Shown here: one piece after another, positions 51,301 to 60,200 of the stretch
How the letters are laid out: every line of letters begins with the position of its first letter
Position numbering within the stretch: position 1 is the first letter of the stretch
DNA from: Lawsonibacter sp900766145
GTDB taxonomy: Bacteria; Bacillota; Clostridia; Oscillospirales; Oscillospiraceae
DNA length: 64,000 nt
Strand: one strand, 5' to 3'
Assembly: GCF_030372275.1 (NCBI RefSeq)
Contig: NZ_JAUDDJ010000008.1
The notes under the pieces: model-generated
What the model was told of the DNA's origin: nothing
What the model saw: the letters and a program-made list of their open reading frames with translations, nothing else
Database searches by the model: none
Program-made: the position numbers and the translations under genes

Positions 51301-52562
51301 AGCTTACCATCACCAAGCCTGTAACCGTCACGATTCCTCTGACGACTGGTTTTGTCAATGACGGCACTCTCTATGTCAAACACGTAAAGGATAATGGCAG
51401 TACCTACTACTATAAGGGCAACGTGAAAGATAATGTCCTTACCTTTACCAATCCCAACGGCTTCAGCCTGTTCACCTACTCTACTTCCAGTGATGAGGTA
51501 GTTGCTGCCATCGGTGATCATGGCTACGCCACCTTGGCGGACGCAATTGCAGCTGTGGAAAAGGGCGGCACCATTGAACTGCTGGCTGATAATCTGAGCG
51601 CCACTGTTTCCCGGGAGATCAGCTTCACCGTGACCGGTAACGGAGCCGATACTGTCCGGCTTTCTGCCGGTTCCGGCTACAAGATGCAGCAAGTTGGAAA
51701 TACCTACACCTTCACCTATATCGGTACGGAAGGCGGCGGTTCCAGCACCAGCGGCTATCTGGTCAGCGTGGACAGCGGCAAGAACGGCAAGGTCACCGTC
51801 TCTCCCCAGCGTGCGGAGAAGGGTGAGACCGTCACCATCACCGTCAAGCCCGATGAGGGCTATGAACTGGACGAGCTCACTGTCACCGACAAGAACGGCG
51901 ACAGCGTGAAGGTGACCTACAAGGACGATAACAAGTATACCTTCAAGATGCCCGGCAGCTCCGTCACCGTGGAGGTCACCTTCCAGGCTGTGAAGGAGGA
52001 AAGCCCCGTAGACGCCTTCCTAGACATCAACACCGGTGCTTGGTATTACGACGCGGTGAAGTATGTCGTGGAGAACGGTCTCATGTCCGGCACTGGCACC
52101 TACACCTTCGAGCCCAACACCACCCTCAGTCGGGGCATGATCGCCCAGATGCTGTATGCTCTGGAGGGCAAGCCCAGCGTGTCCGCCACCAACAGCTTTA
52201 CCGATGTGTCCGTCAATGACTGGTACGCCAAGGCTGCCAGCTGGACCCAGTCCAAGGGCATCATCACCGGCTATGACGACGGCCGCTTCGCTCCCAACGA
52301 TCCTCTAACCCGGGAGCAGCTGGCTCTGATCCTGTACAACTATGCTCAGAGCAAGGGCTATGACACCAGTGCCAAGGCCGACCTGAGCAAGTATGTGGAC
52401 GGCAGCTCTACCTCCGCCTGGGCCCAGACTGCTATGACCTGGGCGGTGGGCGAGGGCCTGCTGTCCGGCAGAGGTCTGAACATGCTCTATCCCACCGGCA
52501 CCGCGACCCGCGCTGAGGTGGCTCAGATCATGATGAACTTCTGCGAGAACACCGCGAAATAA
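48318..52562 (+). CDS. SLH-anchored surface protein with beta-helix repeats
   Basis: A 1414-residue exported protein. The signal peptide covers residues 1-28 (ending AFA). To about residue 830 lie short repeats of the form NxGTxTIxNGxF / GGTF, as in right-handed beta-helix adhesins. A central domain follows, then an InlB-type repeat (about 1146-1224: YLVSVDSGKNGKVTV) and three SLH domains (about 1232-1414) that should hold it to the cell wall polymer. The N-terminal half is clearly richer in A+T than the C-terminal half and neighbours, so it looks mosaic. The C-terminal half is strongly similar to the protein starting at 60549. AAAGGAGG precedes the ATG. Confidence 0.92.
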   Translation: MRKVRARLGSILLSLAMLLSLLPVTAFAEEVDAYTALKAAVEAAPTNGTQTTVTLTGDITGLTTDQIFEIKAGQNIVLNMDGHSITVASDFDGRPFVNYGTFTIQGNGTVDVTNSNTGYGPVNNFGTLTIKNGTFKTNEQANSGAIWNRAGGKAYFNGGTYLGGANIICSAQEAYAEINGGYYENSWYATIENYGEMLITGGTFKNTSCSACDGGHYGYTIRSGLNSDVAHLTIQGKTEDSVQVTGVQGGLAVIGGTADIYNGEYRTVPCEKHPTGTSAFYAGYFTGESYETSTNIYGGTFTSGSKTGILVGNGNPAPDSGAGEKSTVMIYGGTFTGGDANKTAVSVNQTEYAIGAAKIYAGTFSSDVSEYVANGSALVPQGDQWVVGSLDDVAVAQIDGQKYASLAGAIEAVQDGGTVTLIRNSVLLDRIMITDKTFTLDMNGYTIILGANATEINAIIELSGNSDVTVAGNGEITFNDSYMEYNDLGYIFRLEDNAKLTIENGNYHAGLTCVQVGNNATAIIKDGSFSTYATWEGKSWLLNKIDGSASTFLVYGGTFKNYDPANSDTEDPTDNFCAPGYVSVKDGDTYTVMPLEKVAVAQIGDTYYLTLAEAVEAAKDNDTIELLKTTEGGGVQVKGDGRHITIDLNGFTYTVINPTVGSTGTETNGFQLLKGTDVTFKNGTIKPGTSAAQILIQNYCYLTLDNVTIDCSGSNCQYVSSNNCGNVVIKDSKIIAAEGQRAFDLYYWPSNGYAEGVSVTVEGDSEISGIIEYGSDGSEAGKADLFEKAILTIKSGKFAGGFSTYNLGADGKANISITGGVFSSDPSAYLASGYAAVDNSGDTVYQYKVVPAGQNPAQVVTGDADISVSDSITNADEKALAEEVADALNSDKEPDIGKALKAAAGTVANQNTVTKEQGKDALTNAGVSVTDASNVTIVVQPYLEVSVANVSIQGSTKAVTLDIAPMYITVATTNKDNIDLEGSDKNAVQIGTAHELTITKPVTVTIPLTTGFVNDGTLYVKHVKDNGSTYYYKGNVKDNVLTFTNPNGFSLFTYSTSSDEVVAAIGDHGYATLADAIAAVEKGGTIELLADNLSATVSREISFTVTGNGADTVRLSAGSGYKMQQVGNTYTFTYIGTEGGGSSTSGYLVSVDSGKNGKVTVSPQRAEKGETVTITVKPDEGYELDELTVTDKNGDSVKVTYKDDNKYTFKMPGSSVTVEVTFQAVKEESPVDAFLDINTGAWYYDAVKYVVENGLMSGTGTYTFEPNTTLSRGMIAQMLYALEGKPSVSATNSFTDVSVNDWYAKAASWTQSKGIITGYDDGRFAPNDPLTREQLALILYNYAQSKGYDTSAKADLSKYVDGSSTSAWAQTAMTWAVGEGLLSGRGLNMLYPTGTATRAEVAQIMMNFCENTAK

Positions 52563-52576
52563 GCACGTTCATTCCA

Positions 52577-52619
52577 TAAACCGTGGGCGCTCCAATTGGA
52601 GCGCCCACGGTTTATTTTT
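52577..52619. terminator. terminator after the first SLH protein
   Basis: AAACCGTGGGCGCTCC and its exact complement meet at AATT, giving a near-perfect 40-base palindrome with T-runs on both sides; it can serve both converging genes. Confidence 0.92.
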
Positions 52620-52625
52620 CGGGAG

Positions 52626-52868
52626 TCACTTATGTTTGCTGTGTCTTGCGCACACTGCGGCACGCCGAACAGGGCGGGCACTTCGTTTTCCTCTGTTCGG
52701 GGACTGGGAGGGGATCACCTTACGCAGAGGCGTCATAATGCTGGCCAGGGGATGGACAAAACGGGAGATTCGGGGGTCGGAGACCTCAGTCAGCCCCATC
52801 TCGTCAAACATCAGCCCATGGAGGATATCCAGACGGCGAATGAGTTCCCGATATTCCGATACAGTCAT
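52626..52868 (-). CDS. small basic protein of unknown function
   Basis: An 80-residue protein I do not recognise. The first half is helical and acidic (MTVSEYRELIRRLDILHGLM), the last 25 residues are very basic. It is the last gene of a four-gene operon; its start is 13 bases after the lectin-peptidase stop. AAGGAG followed by ATGGTT then ATG offers two starts (52874 and 52868); the second has the better spacing. Coding status rests on the ribosome site and operon position. Confidence 0.58.
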   Translation of the reverse strand: MTVSEYRELIRRLDILHGLMFDEMGLTEVSDPRISRFVHPLASIMTPLRKVIPSQSPNRGKRSARPVRRAAVCARHSKHK

Positions 52869-52881
52869 AACCATTCTCCTT

Positions 52882-54510
52882 TCAAGTTCTGGCAAAGGAA
52901 ATGTAGCCATAGTGGGTGGTGGAGTAGTCGGTGAGCCCGAAGCTGTACCCCAGGGCGTTCATGGTCTTTGTGTTGCTGGCCATGGAACCCGAGCCGCTCC
53001 GCCCCGGGTCCACCACCAGGTACCGGCCGCTGCTGTCCTTGCCTACCAGAACGATCCAATGGTGCCGGGTGCCGCCGTTTTTGTGCACGGCCACCACAAT
53101 GGGCAGACCGCTGGACACGGCACTCTCCACCGCCCGGGTAACCTCGCTGAGACTGCCTACGTAGCTGTCCGTTTTGTAGGTGGTGCGGTAGACGGCCCCA
53201 TCCGATCCCCGGTAGGTGTTACCATTCAGGTTTTTGCACAGCACACCGGAGGCGATCATGCTCCGGGTGGAGTAGGCGTTGCGGCCCATGATCAGGTTGA
53301 CCGCCATGGCCGCCGCGGTGGCCTTACAGGTACTGGGGTTCTGCTTGATAAAGCTGACCCGGCCGAGGTTGGAGGAGGCCAGTCCGGAGGAGCTGGAAGA
53401 GCCACCGGAGGAACCGCTGGAAGGGGACTGGAGCTTCCACTTCATGGCGGCCGAGCCGTCGTAGTGGTATCCCACGATTTTGTTGCCGTCCACCTGGGTA
53501 TTGCCCCACAGGTTCAGCCACAGGCCAGTCTTTACATTTCGGAAACTGTACGTGCTTCCGTCCCGATAGATCTCCCACAGGGAGCACTCGTCTCCCGCCT
53601 GGTAGTTGTACAGGGTCAGCTGGTTGCCCGCCTTAGGGCTGGCCGACCAGACATTCAGGCAGATATTGGGGCAGTGGGAGGGGGAGATGGTGTAGCGCTG
53701 ATTGCCCCGGTGGGTGAAAATCCAGACCTCGTTGGCCTCTGCGTTGTATGTGTCCAGAACCACTCCCGCCGTGCCGTTACCCGCCTTGGATGCATACTGG
53801 TCGTTGACCGCCTTGGACGTGTTGCTGCTGGCCAGGATGGCGTAGGCACCGTCGGAAATGGTGGTTCGGCTGCCCGAGGCAATGCGGGATGTGGAGTCAC
53901 TGACCCGAATCATGGACCAGCTCTGGGCATCCCGGAAGCCGTTGCGGGTGTAGTTAAGCACCCGGTTGCCCGTTGTGCTGCTGCCGTGGGCAGTATCCAT
54001 GGCCAGGCCGGTCTTGCGGTTGATGAGGATCACATGCTCTCCGTCGGGCACTGCGTACCACTGTACGGAGGCGTCCAAGGAGTTGGTCCGTTTGAGCCGC
54101 AGCTGGTGGTCGTTGGTCTGTCCGGCGATGAGATAGTCGGTGTGGGACATGGGGGCCAGGGTAAAATAGATGCCCCCCGCAGGTTTCAGGACCCACAGCT
54201 CATTCTGCTGAAAATTCATGGGGTCCAGCACCAGGCCGGAATCGGTCTTGTCGTATTGCAGGTTCAGAGCCTGATAGGCGTCCCGGTAGCAGCCGAACCA
54301 GTAGATTCCAGCCTGGGGAGTCACCGCCATAGCCGTGGTGGTGTTGGTAAGATTCTTGGCGGTTCCGCCCATGGACAGGCCGCTTAACGAGGCGGCATAC
54401 ACCCCGGGGTCTGAGGCCTGCGCAGCCGCGGCGGCAGGGGCCAGGGAGGTCAGCAGGGTGATTGCGGCCAGGCAGCCGCAGAGCAGGGAGCGAATAGGGG
54501 TGCGTTTCAT
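52882..54510 (-). CDS. secreted ricin-type lectin with C39-like peptidase domain
   Basis: A 542-residue exported protein: signal peptide (residues 1-29, ending AAA), then two or three ricin-B-like trefoil units (about 40-380) with repeated QxW-type ends (AQSWSM, CSLWEIY, AMKWKL) and a Ser/Gly linker. The C-terminal 155 residues resemble the papain-like C39_2 domain, with Cys in NPSTCKATAAAMAVN and His in GGTRHHWIVLVG and Asp in VVDPG. It could bind glycans and cut a peptide. The chosen ATG (54510) overlaps the upstream stop by 4 bases (ATGA). Confidence 0.85.
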   Translation of the reverse strand: MKRTPIRSLLCGCLAAITLLTSLAPAAAAAQASDPGVYAASLSGLSMGGTAKNLTNTTTAMAVTPQAGIYWFGCYRDAYQALNLQYDKTDSGLVLDPMNFQQNELWVLKPAGGIYFTLAPMSHTDYLIAGQTNDHQLRLKRTNSLDASVQWYAVPDGEHVILINRKTGLAMDTAHGSSTTGNRVLNYTRNGFRDAQSWSMIRVSDSTSRIASGSRTTISDGAYAILASSNTSKAVNDQYASKAGNGTAGVVLDTYNAEANEVWIFTHRGNQRYTISPSHCPNICLNVWSASPKAGNQLTLYNYQAGDECSLWEIYRDGSTYSFRNVKTGLWLNLWGNTQVDGNKIVGYHYDGSAAMKWKLQSPSSGSSGGSSSSSGLASSNLGRVSFIKQNPSTCKATAAAMAVNLIMGRNAYSTRSMIASGVLCKNLNGNTYRGSDGAVYRTTYKTDSYVGSLSEVTRAVESAVSSGLPIVVAVHKNGGTRHHWIVLVGKDSSGRYLVVDPGRSGSGSMASNTKTMNALGYSFGLTDYSTTHYGYISFART

Positions 54511-54908
54511 AAACATTCTCCTTCCGTTTCTTTTGTGTTTGGCTCTTTCTTGGCCCGGACGAGAATACACCCGGGCTCCAGCAGGGACATCTCCGCCTGT
54601 TTTTGAATGTGGGCGCCCTTGAGCAGATAGACTGGGATGGTCAGCACACCCTTCGGCTGCTGTTCCAGGCGGCAGCAGAGAAAGCATATCGCCCGCAGCT
54701 GAAGGGAGGGGGACGTGTCTGAGATCTCATCCAGCCAGCGCTGGAAGTGGGGTTCGTCACACAGACACAGTCCAGGCATGTGAGAGACCGGCGCAGGCAT
54801 CCAGGTCCGGCAGCCCTCCAGCGCGTCACGCAGGTTCTGGGACAGGGGCGGCAGCTTTGCCTTGCCCCGTCTGCCCTGAATGTGAAAGGTCAGGATTACG
54901 GATTCCAT
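54507..54908 (-). CDS. unknown protein in the PP2C-like/lectin-peptidase operon
   Basis: A 133-residue protein with no family I can name. It has no signal peptide. A start ILTFHIQGRRGKAKL and an end CILVRAKKEPN look like beta strands around a Cys-rich helical centre (CLCDEPHFQRWLD, CFLCC). AAAGGAGGAACTCTG directly precedes the ATG, and it overlaps the lectin-peptidase gene by 4 bases, so it is probably expressed. It may be an adaptor between the PP2C-like protein and the kinase on the other side. Confidence 0.68.
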   Translation of the reverse strand: MESVILTFHIQGRRGKAKLPPLSQNLRDALEGCRTWMPAPVSHMPGLCLCDEPHFQRWLDEISDTSPSLQLRAICFLCCRLEQQPKGVLTIPVYLLKGAHIQKQAEMSLLEPGCILVRAKKEPNTKETEGECL

Positions 54909-54936
54909 CAGAGTTCCTCCTTTGCATGCTCACAGG

Positions 54937-55659
54937 TCAGAGCCAGGGAAAGGCAGACAGCCAGGCGGCGGAGCAGTCGTCCTCCAAGACACTGGACAAC
55001 TCCGGCAAGTCCTGGAGCTGTCCCTGTTCCGCCCGCCGGATGAGCCCCTCCAGACGATCCGGGTGATCCAGCAGCTGGGGAAGGCGGGGGACCAGCCCTG
55101 CGATCCCGTCGCCGGTCAAAAACAACCGGTGGCCGCCGGGCTGGATTGTGCGGTAAAACCGCAGGTTGGGAAACATGGAGCCATTCATGGTCAGGGCGGT
55201 GGCGCCGGGCGTCAGGCCAGACTGGGGTTTGGAAAATACTGTCCATTGGCTCTCCGTCTCCAGCTTGCCCAGCAGGGTGCCGTCCCCCAGGTGGAAGGCA
55301 CAAAAGCGCCCCCTCTGGTCCATAGCAGCAGCCAGCAGGGTACATCCAAACTGACTGGGCACCCGCCCGGCCCGGCGGGCGGCATCCCCCAGCACCCGGG
55401 TCACCACCTGGACCAGCTCCCGCCGCAGCACCTCCGGCTCCTCCAGCAGGCAGCGGGCAAACCGGAAGGTCAGAAAGCTTGCCGCCGCCTGAGCGGTGAG
55501 CGCTGCCGCCGCTTTACCGCAGGGACAGCTGTCCCCGCCGCTGCATAAAACCACCGCCCGGTGCCCTCCACAGTCCCGCTCCAGCACGGCATCGGTCCGG
55601 TTTTCCGGTACAAAGCCGTGGCACCGCCCGGCATAGGAAAAGGCTCCGCTTCGGATCAT
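54937..55659 (-). CDS. degenerate PP2C-like protein
   Basis: A 240-residue protein with the overall PP2C pattern but altered motifs. The place of the first metal motif (D-G-x-G) reads VVLCSGGDSCPCGK; the GDGTLLG segment replaces GDSRxY; FLTGDGIAGLV stands for the SDGxxxxL motif; the final DDCSAAW resembles DNxTxxV. Several metal-binding aspartates are therefore missing or moved, and activity is doubtful. It may be a pseudophosphatase that senses or blocks the kinase encoded divergently. Start at 55659 is chosen over 55665 because AGGAGGA lies directly before the latter. Confidence 0.72.
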   Translation of the reverse strand: MIRSGAFSYAGRCHGFVPENRTDAVLERDCGGHRAVVLCSGGDSCPCGKAAAALTAQAAASFLTFRFARCLLEEPEVLRRELVQVVTRVLGDAARRAGRVPSQFGCTLLAAAMDQRGRFCAFHLGDGTLLGKLETESQWTVFSKPQSGLTPGATALTMNGSMFPNLRFYRTIQPGGHRLFLTGDGIAGLVPRLPQLLDHPDRLEGLIRRAEQGQLQDLPELSSVLEDDCSAAWLSAFPWL

Positions 55660-55692
55660 AGACATTCCTCCTCTCCTTTGGATTGCAAGTGC

Positions 55693-55701
55693 AGAATACC
55701 A
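55693..55701 (-). promoter_or_regulatory. extended -10 promoter of the PP2C-like operon
   Basis: On the minus strand TGGTATTCT, an extended -10, with no -35 at 17 bases (AACCTC). Predicted start near 55686. Confidence 0.5.
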
Positions 55702-55728
55702 TGCGCTGAAAGGGGGAGGTTTTCTCTA

Positions 55729-55746
55729 TTTTTAGAATTCTAAAAA
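55729..55746. promoter_or_regulatory. 18-bp perfect palindrome in the divergent promoter region
   Basis: TTTTTAGAATTCTAAAAA. Its centre is about 49.5 bases before the predicted plus-strand start and about 51.5 before the minus-strand start. It is a strong candidate operator for one dimeric regulator acting on both operons; no such regulator is recognised nearby. Confidence 0.6.
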
Positions 55747-55771
55747 TGGAAAAAACATGGGGCTCATCCTA

Positions 55772-55780
55772 TGGTATAAT
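55772..55780 (+). promoter_or_regulatory. extended -10 promoter of the kinase-STAND operon
   Basis: TGGTATAAT, a perfect extended -10, with no -35 (AAAACA) at 17 bases. Predicted start near 55787, about 21 bases before the ATG. Confidence 0.62.
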
Positions 55781-55807
55781 GGGGAAAACTGGAAGGAGGC
55801 ATGTCCC

Positions 55808-57205
55808 ATGGAGTACGAACACAGTTTGACCTATGCCGTTCAGATGCAGGTGGACGGCTATATCCAAACCCGGGGCGCCCAGGCCGGCGCCCGGCTCAAC
55901 CGCTGTGGGAGCGCCAGGGAACTGCTGCCCCTTCTGATCGACCCGGAGACCATCAGCACCCCCGGCTTTGTGCTGCGCCGGCATATCCAGTCCCAGGGAC
56001 TGGTGAGCGGGCTGGACTGTGCCGACCTCAGCAGAACCGGAAATATCCCATGGCCCGAGGCGGTGACTCAGCAGGCCGCCGCGCAGCTGAGCAGTCTGAG
56101 CTACCGCCGCCACCGTCTGGCCATCTCCACCGTCAACTGGTACAAATACCTCACCGACGCCATGCCCAAGGGGATTCAGCGGGATATGATCTTCAAGCTG
56201 GCCGTGGTGGCCGGCATGGGCCGGGAGGAGACCCTGGAGCTGCTGCTGGCCTGCGGGGAGAGCCCTTACAACGTGCGGCGGCCCCTGGAGCTGCTGTGCT
56301 GGTTCTGCCAGGGCGTTCCCGGCGTATACACCTGGGCAGACATCCAGAACCTGCTGGAGCGCTATGAGGCCTATGCCGCCCAGGAAGCGGAAGAGGAAGC
56401 AGTCCGCCCAGAGCCCGTCCTCGATGCCACAAGGCTGCTGCTGGGCTGGGCAAATGAGCTGCTGGACCCCGGCCTGCCCAGTGCCCCCCAGGCCCGACAG
56501 CGCCTGCTGGAGCGGATGGTCCAGGTCCGTGGGGAGCTACAGGGCTTCTCCCGGACGGCCCAGGCAAAGTATCTGCGGCTGACCGACTATCTGCGGGCAC
56601 TTTACGCACCCCCTTCTCCCGTCCTGTCTGAGCTGGTACGCACCATGTACCGCCGGCAGGAGCTGTTCTTTGACGATGTGCGCATGAACAGCCGGGGCAA
56701 GCTCTATATGTTCCGCGGGGAGCCCGCCGACCGCTTTGGCCCCCAGCGGGAGGAGTATGTCTTTGGCGGTGGGCCAGGGATGAACCTGCTGGGTAAGGTA
56801 GCCATGTTCTGCAAGCGCTACCCGCTGCGGGTGGGCGGCATTGCCCATGGAAGAGAAGCGGTAGACCGGCGGGATATCCTGCTGCTGGGCTACTTTCTCA
56901 TCACAGGCTACCGCTCCGCTGGGGCAGCGGAGCGGGCCGCCTTCTGGGCCCTCGCCCAAGAGGATGGGCCCATGGACCGGCGGATCTCCCTCATCCGGGA
57001 GGAGCTAGACGCCCTGGCAAAGGAACCGGACATCCCGGAGCGGCAGGTCCGCTGCCGCCGGGTACTCAATGAACTGCTGGCAGAGCTAAATTTCCAGGGT
57101 TTTTATGTCCCGGCCCTCTTTGACCGGTGGGTCCTCTTCGCCTTGCTCACCCGCCGTCCGGCCCGGACCGTATGCTATTTTCTGGGAGAAGACTTAGGAG
57201 GTTAA
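55808..57205 (+). CDS. unknown helical protein partnered with the kinase-STAND protein
   Basis: A 465-residue soluble, helix-rich protein of no family I can name. The segment from about residue 123 (QRDMIFKLAVVAGM, LELLLACGESPYNVRRPLELLCWFC) resembles a segment of the protein at 41.2-42.3 kb. A later motif, YVFGGGPGMNLLGKV, is glycine-rich but not a P-loop. AAGGAGG precedes the ATG at 55808 by 8 bases; the frame from 55757 would include the promoter. Only 4 bases separate it from the kinase-STAND gene, so they are surely co-expressed. Confidence 0.75.
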   Translation: MEYEHSLTYAVQMQVDGYIQTRGAQAGARLNRCGSARELLPLLIDPETISTPGFVLRRHIQSQGLVSGLDCADLSRTGNIPWPEAVTQQAAAQLSSLSYRRHRLAISTVNWYKYLTDAMPKGIQRDMIFKLAVVAGMGREETLELLLACGESPYNVRRPLELLCWFCQGVPGVYTWADIQNLLERYEAYAAQEAEEEAVRPEPVLDATRLLLGWANELLDPGLPSAPQARQRLLERMVQVRGELQGFSRTAQAKYLRLTDYLRALYAPPSPVLSELVRTMYRRQELFFDDVRMNSRGKLYMFRGEPADRFGPQREEYVFGGGPGMNLLGKVAMFCKRYPLRVGGIAHGREAVDRRDILLLGYFLITGYRSAGAAERAAFWALAQEDGPMDRRISLIREELDALAKEPDIPERQVRCRRVLNELLAELNFQGFYVPALFDRWVLFALLTRRPARTVCYFLGEDLGG

Positions 57206-57209
57206 AATA

Positions 57210-60200
57210 ATGAACCCAAGATCTCATAATTTGGCCCTTCCCGCCGGGACCGTGATTCGCTGCGGCGGCGCCTGCTACACCCTTGGGGCGGTCCTGGGCC
57301 AGGGTGGGAGCTGCCTTCTTTATCAAGCATCAAAACAGGGCAGCGCCCTGCCCTTTGGAATTAAGGAGTGCTGCCCGGGAGACCTTGTGGGCCGCCTGGT
57401 GCGGACGGATGGGGTGCTCACCGGTCTGGACGATGGGGCTTGCCACGCGCTGGCCCAGGCCAGAAACCGGATGGCACGGGAGGCGGAGGTCAGCCAGCGG
57501 GTGGCCGCCGTCAGCCAGCGCACTATCCCTGTTCTGGAGGCTCCAGAAGCGGCGGCTGTAGACACGGGCAGGGGAGAGCACCGCGCCCCGGCAGGCAGTT
57601 TTTTGGTGCTGCGGCAGGTGTCCCAGGGTGGGATATTCCTGCCCCAGCTGCTGGAGTCCTGCATCCAATCCAACCGGGAGGGACAGCTTCGCCTGTCTGT
57701 CATTGCCCGGGTACTGGAGCAGACCCTTCGGGCCCTGGAGCTGGTCCACCGGGTGGGGTATCTCCACGGGGATATCCAACCGGACAACCTATTTTTTGCC
57801 GACGCCCGACCGGAAAAGGGGGATGTGGGCTTTGGCTGTCTGCTGGATTTTGGCAGCGCCCGGCCTCTGCTGGAGGGAGGAGCGACCGCCCCCATCACCG
57901 ACCGGCTAGTATTCACCACTCCAGGCTATACACCACCGGAGGCGGCGCTGCACAACGACGGCACCCTGCGCCTGACCCCGGCGGCCGACCTGTACTCGGT
58001 AGGGCGGCTGCTGCTGTATCTGGTAAAGGGGCGCACCTTCTGGGAAAATGGCCGGGACCGGATGCTCTCTGAGTGGTGGGAGCTGTCCCGCCTGTTCCCG
58101 GCCGACACGGAGCGGCTGGGCTGTTCCTCCGCCGCCCTGCGCCTGGTCCAGCAGCTGCTGGACAGCGCTCTGGAGCCCCAGCCGGAGCGGCGCTGCCAGA
58201 CCGCCCAGGCCATGCTGGCTGACGTGGAGAAGCTGGTGGCACTGACCGCCCCTGCCCCCAACCGCCTGGCCCTGTCTGTGGCCACATTGGGCGCAGGGCA
58301 GTTCCTAGGCCGTGAGGAGCAGCTGGCCCACATCTGCCAAGCCCTGGAGGCGGGGGACAAGCCGGTGGTACTGTGGGGCTTTGCGGGAATGGGCAAGACG
58401 GAGCTGGCCGTGGAACTGTGCCGCCGCTGGCGGCGGGGCCGGACCTACTTTGTCCCCGTGCAAGGCTCGGTGCGGCAAACCGTGGTGGGGCCCATCGCCG
58501 ACGCCTTCAGCGGCTACGACCGCACCGACAGGTATGGCCGGGAGAAGCCGGAGGAGCAGGTATACCGGGAGGTCATGAAGCTGCTGGCCCAGCGGGATGA
58601 GGGAGACCTGCTGATTTTAGACAATCTGGACGGGGAGGGAGGCTTTGACCGCTACCAGCGGGAGCCCGCCTTCCGGGAGCTGTGCGCTCTGCCTATGGGA
58701 CTGGTGGCAACCACCCGTTCTCCCGTGGAGGGGGGCATTGAGGTGGATGTCCTGCCCCGGCCCCTGCTGCGGGAGCTGCTGAGCCGGTTTGTAGAGCTGC
58801 CTGACGACACCGCCGACACCCTGATCGACGCCGTGGAGGGCCACACCCTGACGGTGGAGCTGATCGGCCGCACCTTAAAGCAGAGTATCCCCCGGCTTTC
58901 CCCGGAAGAATTGCTGGACAAGCTGAGAAAGGAGGAGCTGGACAGCCAGGTTCTGGCTCCCGTGTCCAGCGCCAAGGACCGGGCCGGCAGGATGGCCCGG
59001 ATTCAGGGCCACCTGACGGCTCTGTTCCGCCTGTCCCACCTGCCCATGGAGGAGCAGAACCTGCTGGCTTACGCCCTGCCTATCCCTTTGGAGGGAATGC
59101 GTGAGGAGGAGTTTGTCCAAACCCCCAGTTTTCAGCAGGAGACGCTGCTGCGCCTGATCGACCGGGGCTGGATTCGGCGCAGCGGGGACGGTGTGCTTAC
59201 CCTGCACCCCCTGGTGCAGGAGACCGGCTGGAAGGAGCTGAGGGTGAATCTTCCACCACTCATCCGCTTTGCTCAGGGTGTGATTGTCTTGCCGGTTTTC
59301 TGCCACGTGTGGGAGATGACCGATCTAGATCTGGACCGTGCGGCGGGTTATCTGTACAATCTCTTCCGCCATGCCGTCCGTCCGACCGACAAAACCTATG
59401 CCGGGGCCCAGGCGTTCCAGCTCCTTGCCGCCTGGGGCCGATACCACCAGGCCCAGGAGGTGGCCCTGGAGCTGCTGAACTGGCTGGAAGCCTGTCCCCA
59501 GAAGAAGGAGCACCCCAGCTGTATGAACACCGCCCTGACCCTCTGCAGTGAGGGAGCGGAACGGCTGGATGACATTTACGCAGCAGTGGAGTATGAGTAC
59601 CGCGCGGAGTGGCTGGACGTGCCGGATAACCAGCTCACTGAGGAGGACGAGCTCTATGTACCCCAGTCTCTTCCTCCGGTTCTGGCCCAGCAGATGGAGC
59701 GTACCGCCCTGCTGGAGCAGGCCATTAATGGGGGACAGGCGGAGTGCGCAGTGCGCCGGTACGAAGACAGCCGACGATGGTTTTGTCAAAACAACCTGAA
59801 TCCAGCCCGGCTGGACTTTATGATAAGTGACCTGTATGAGACAGTGGGCGATTCGGAGCGTACCTATGAGGCCCTCCAGCGGGCCTGTGAAGGGATGGCG
59901 CGCTGGGCGCGACCCTCAGAAGAACAGGTCGTGGCCCGATTCTACCTTGCCCAGGCCTGTGCGGCCCGGGGGAAGATGGATGAGAGCCGTTCCTGGCTGG
60001 GGCAGGCGGTCGCCGCCCTGGATCGCCTCAGCGCAGAGGAACGGGAACACCTGCTCTCCAGCACGGACCTGGGTATGGAACCGGCGGAATTTGCCCGTGA
60101 GCACCACTGGGAGAAGGAGGCGGAGACCTGGCAGGCCGTCTTTGACACCTGGGAACAGGCTAAATACGACCGTACCCAAAAGGAACGGGAGGCACTGGGC

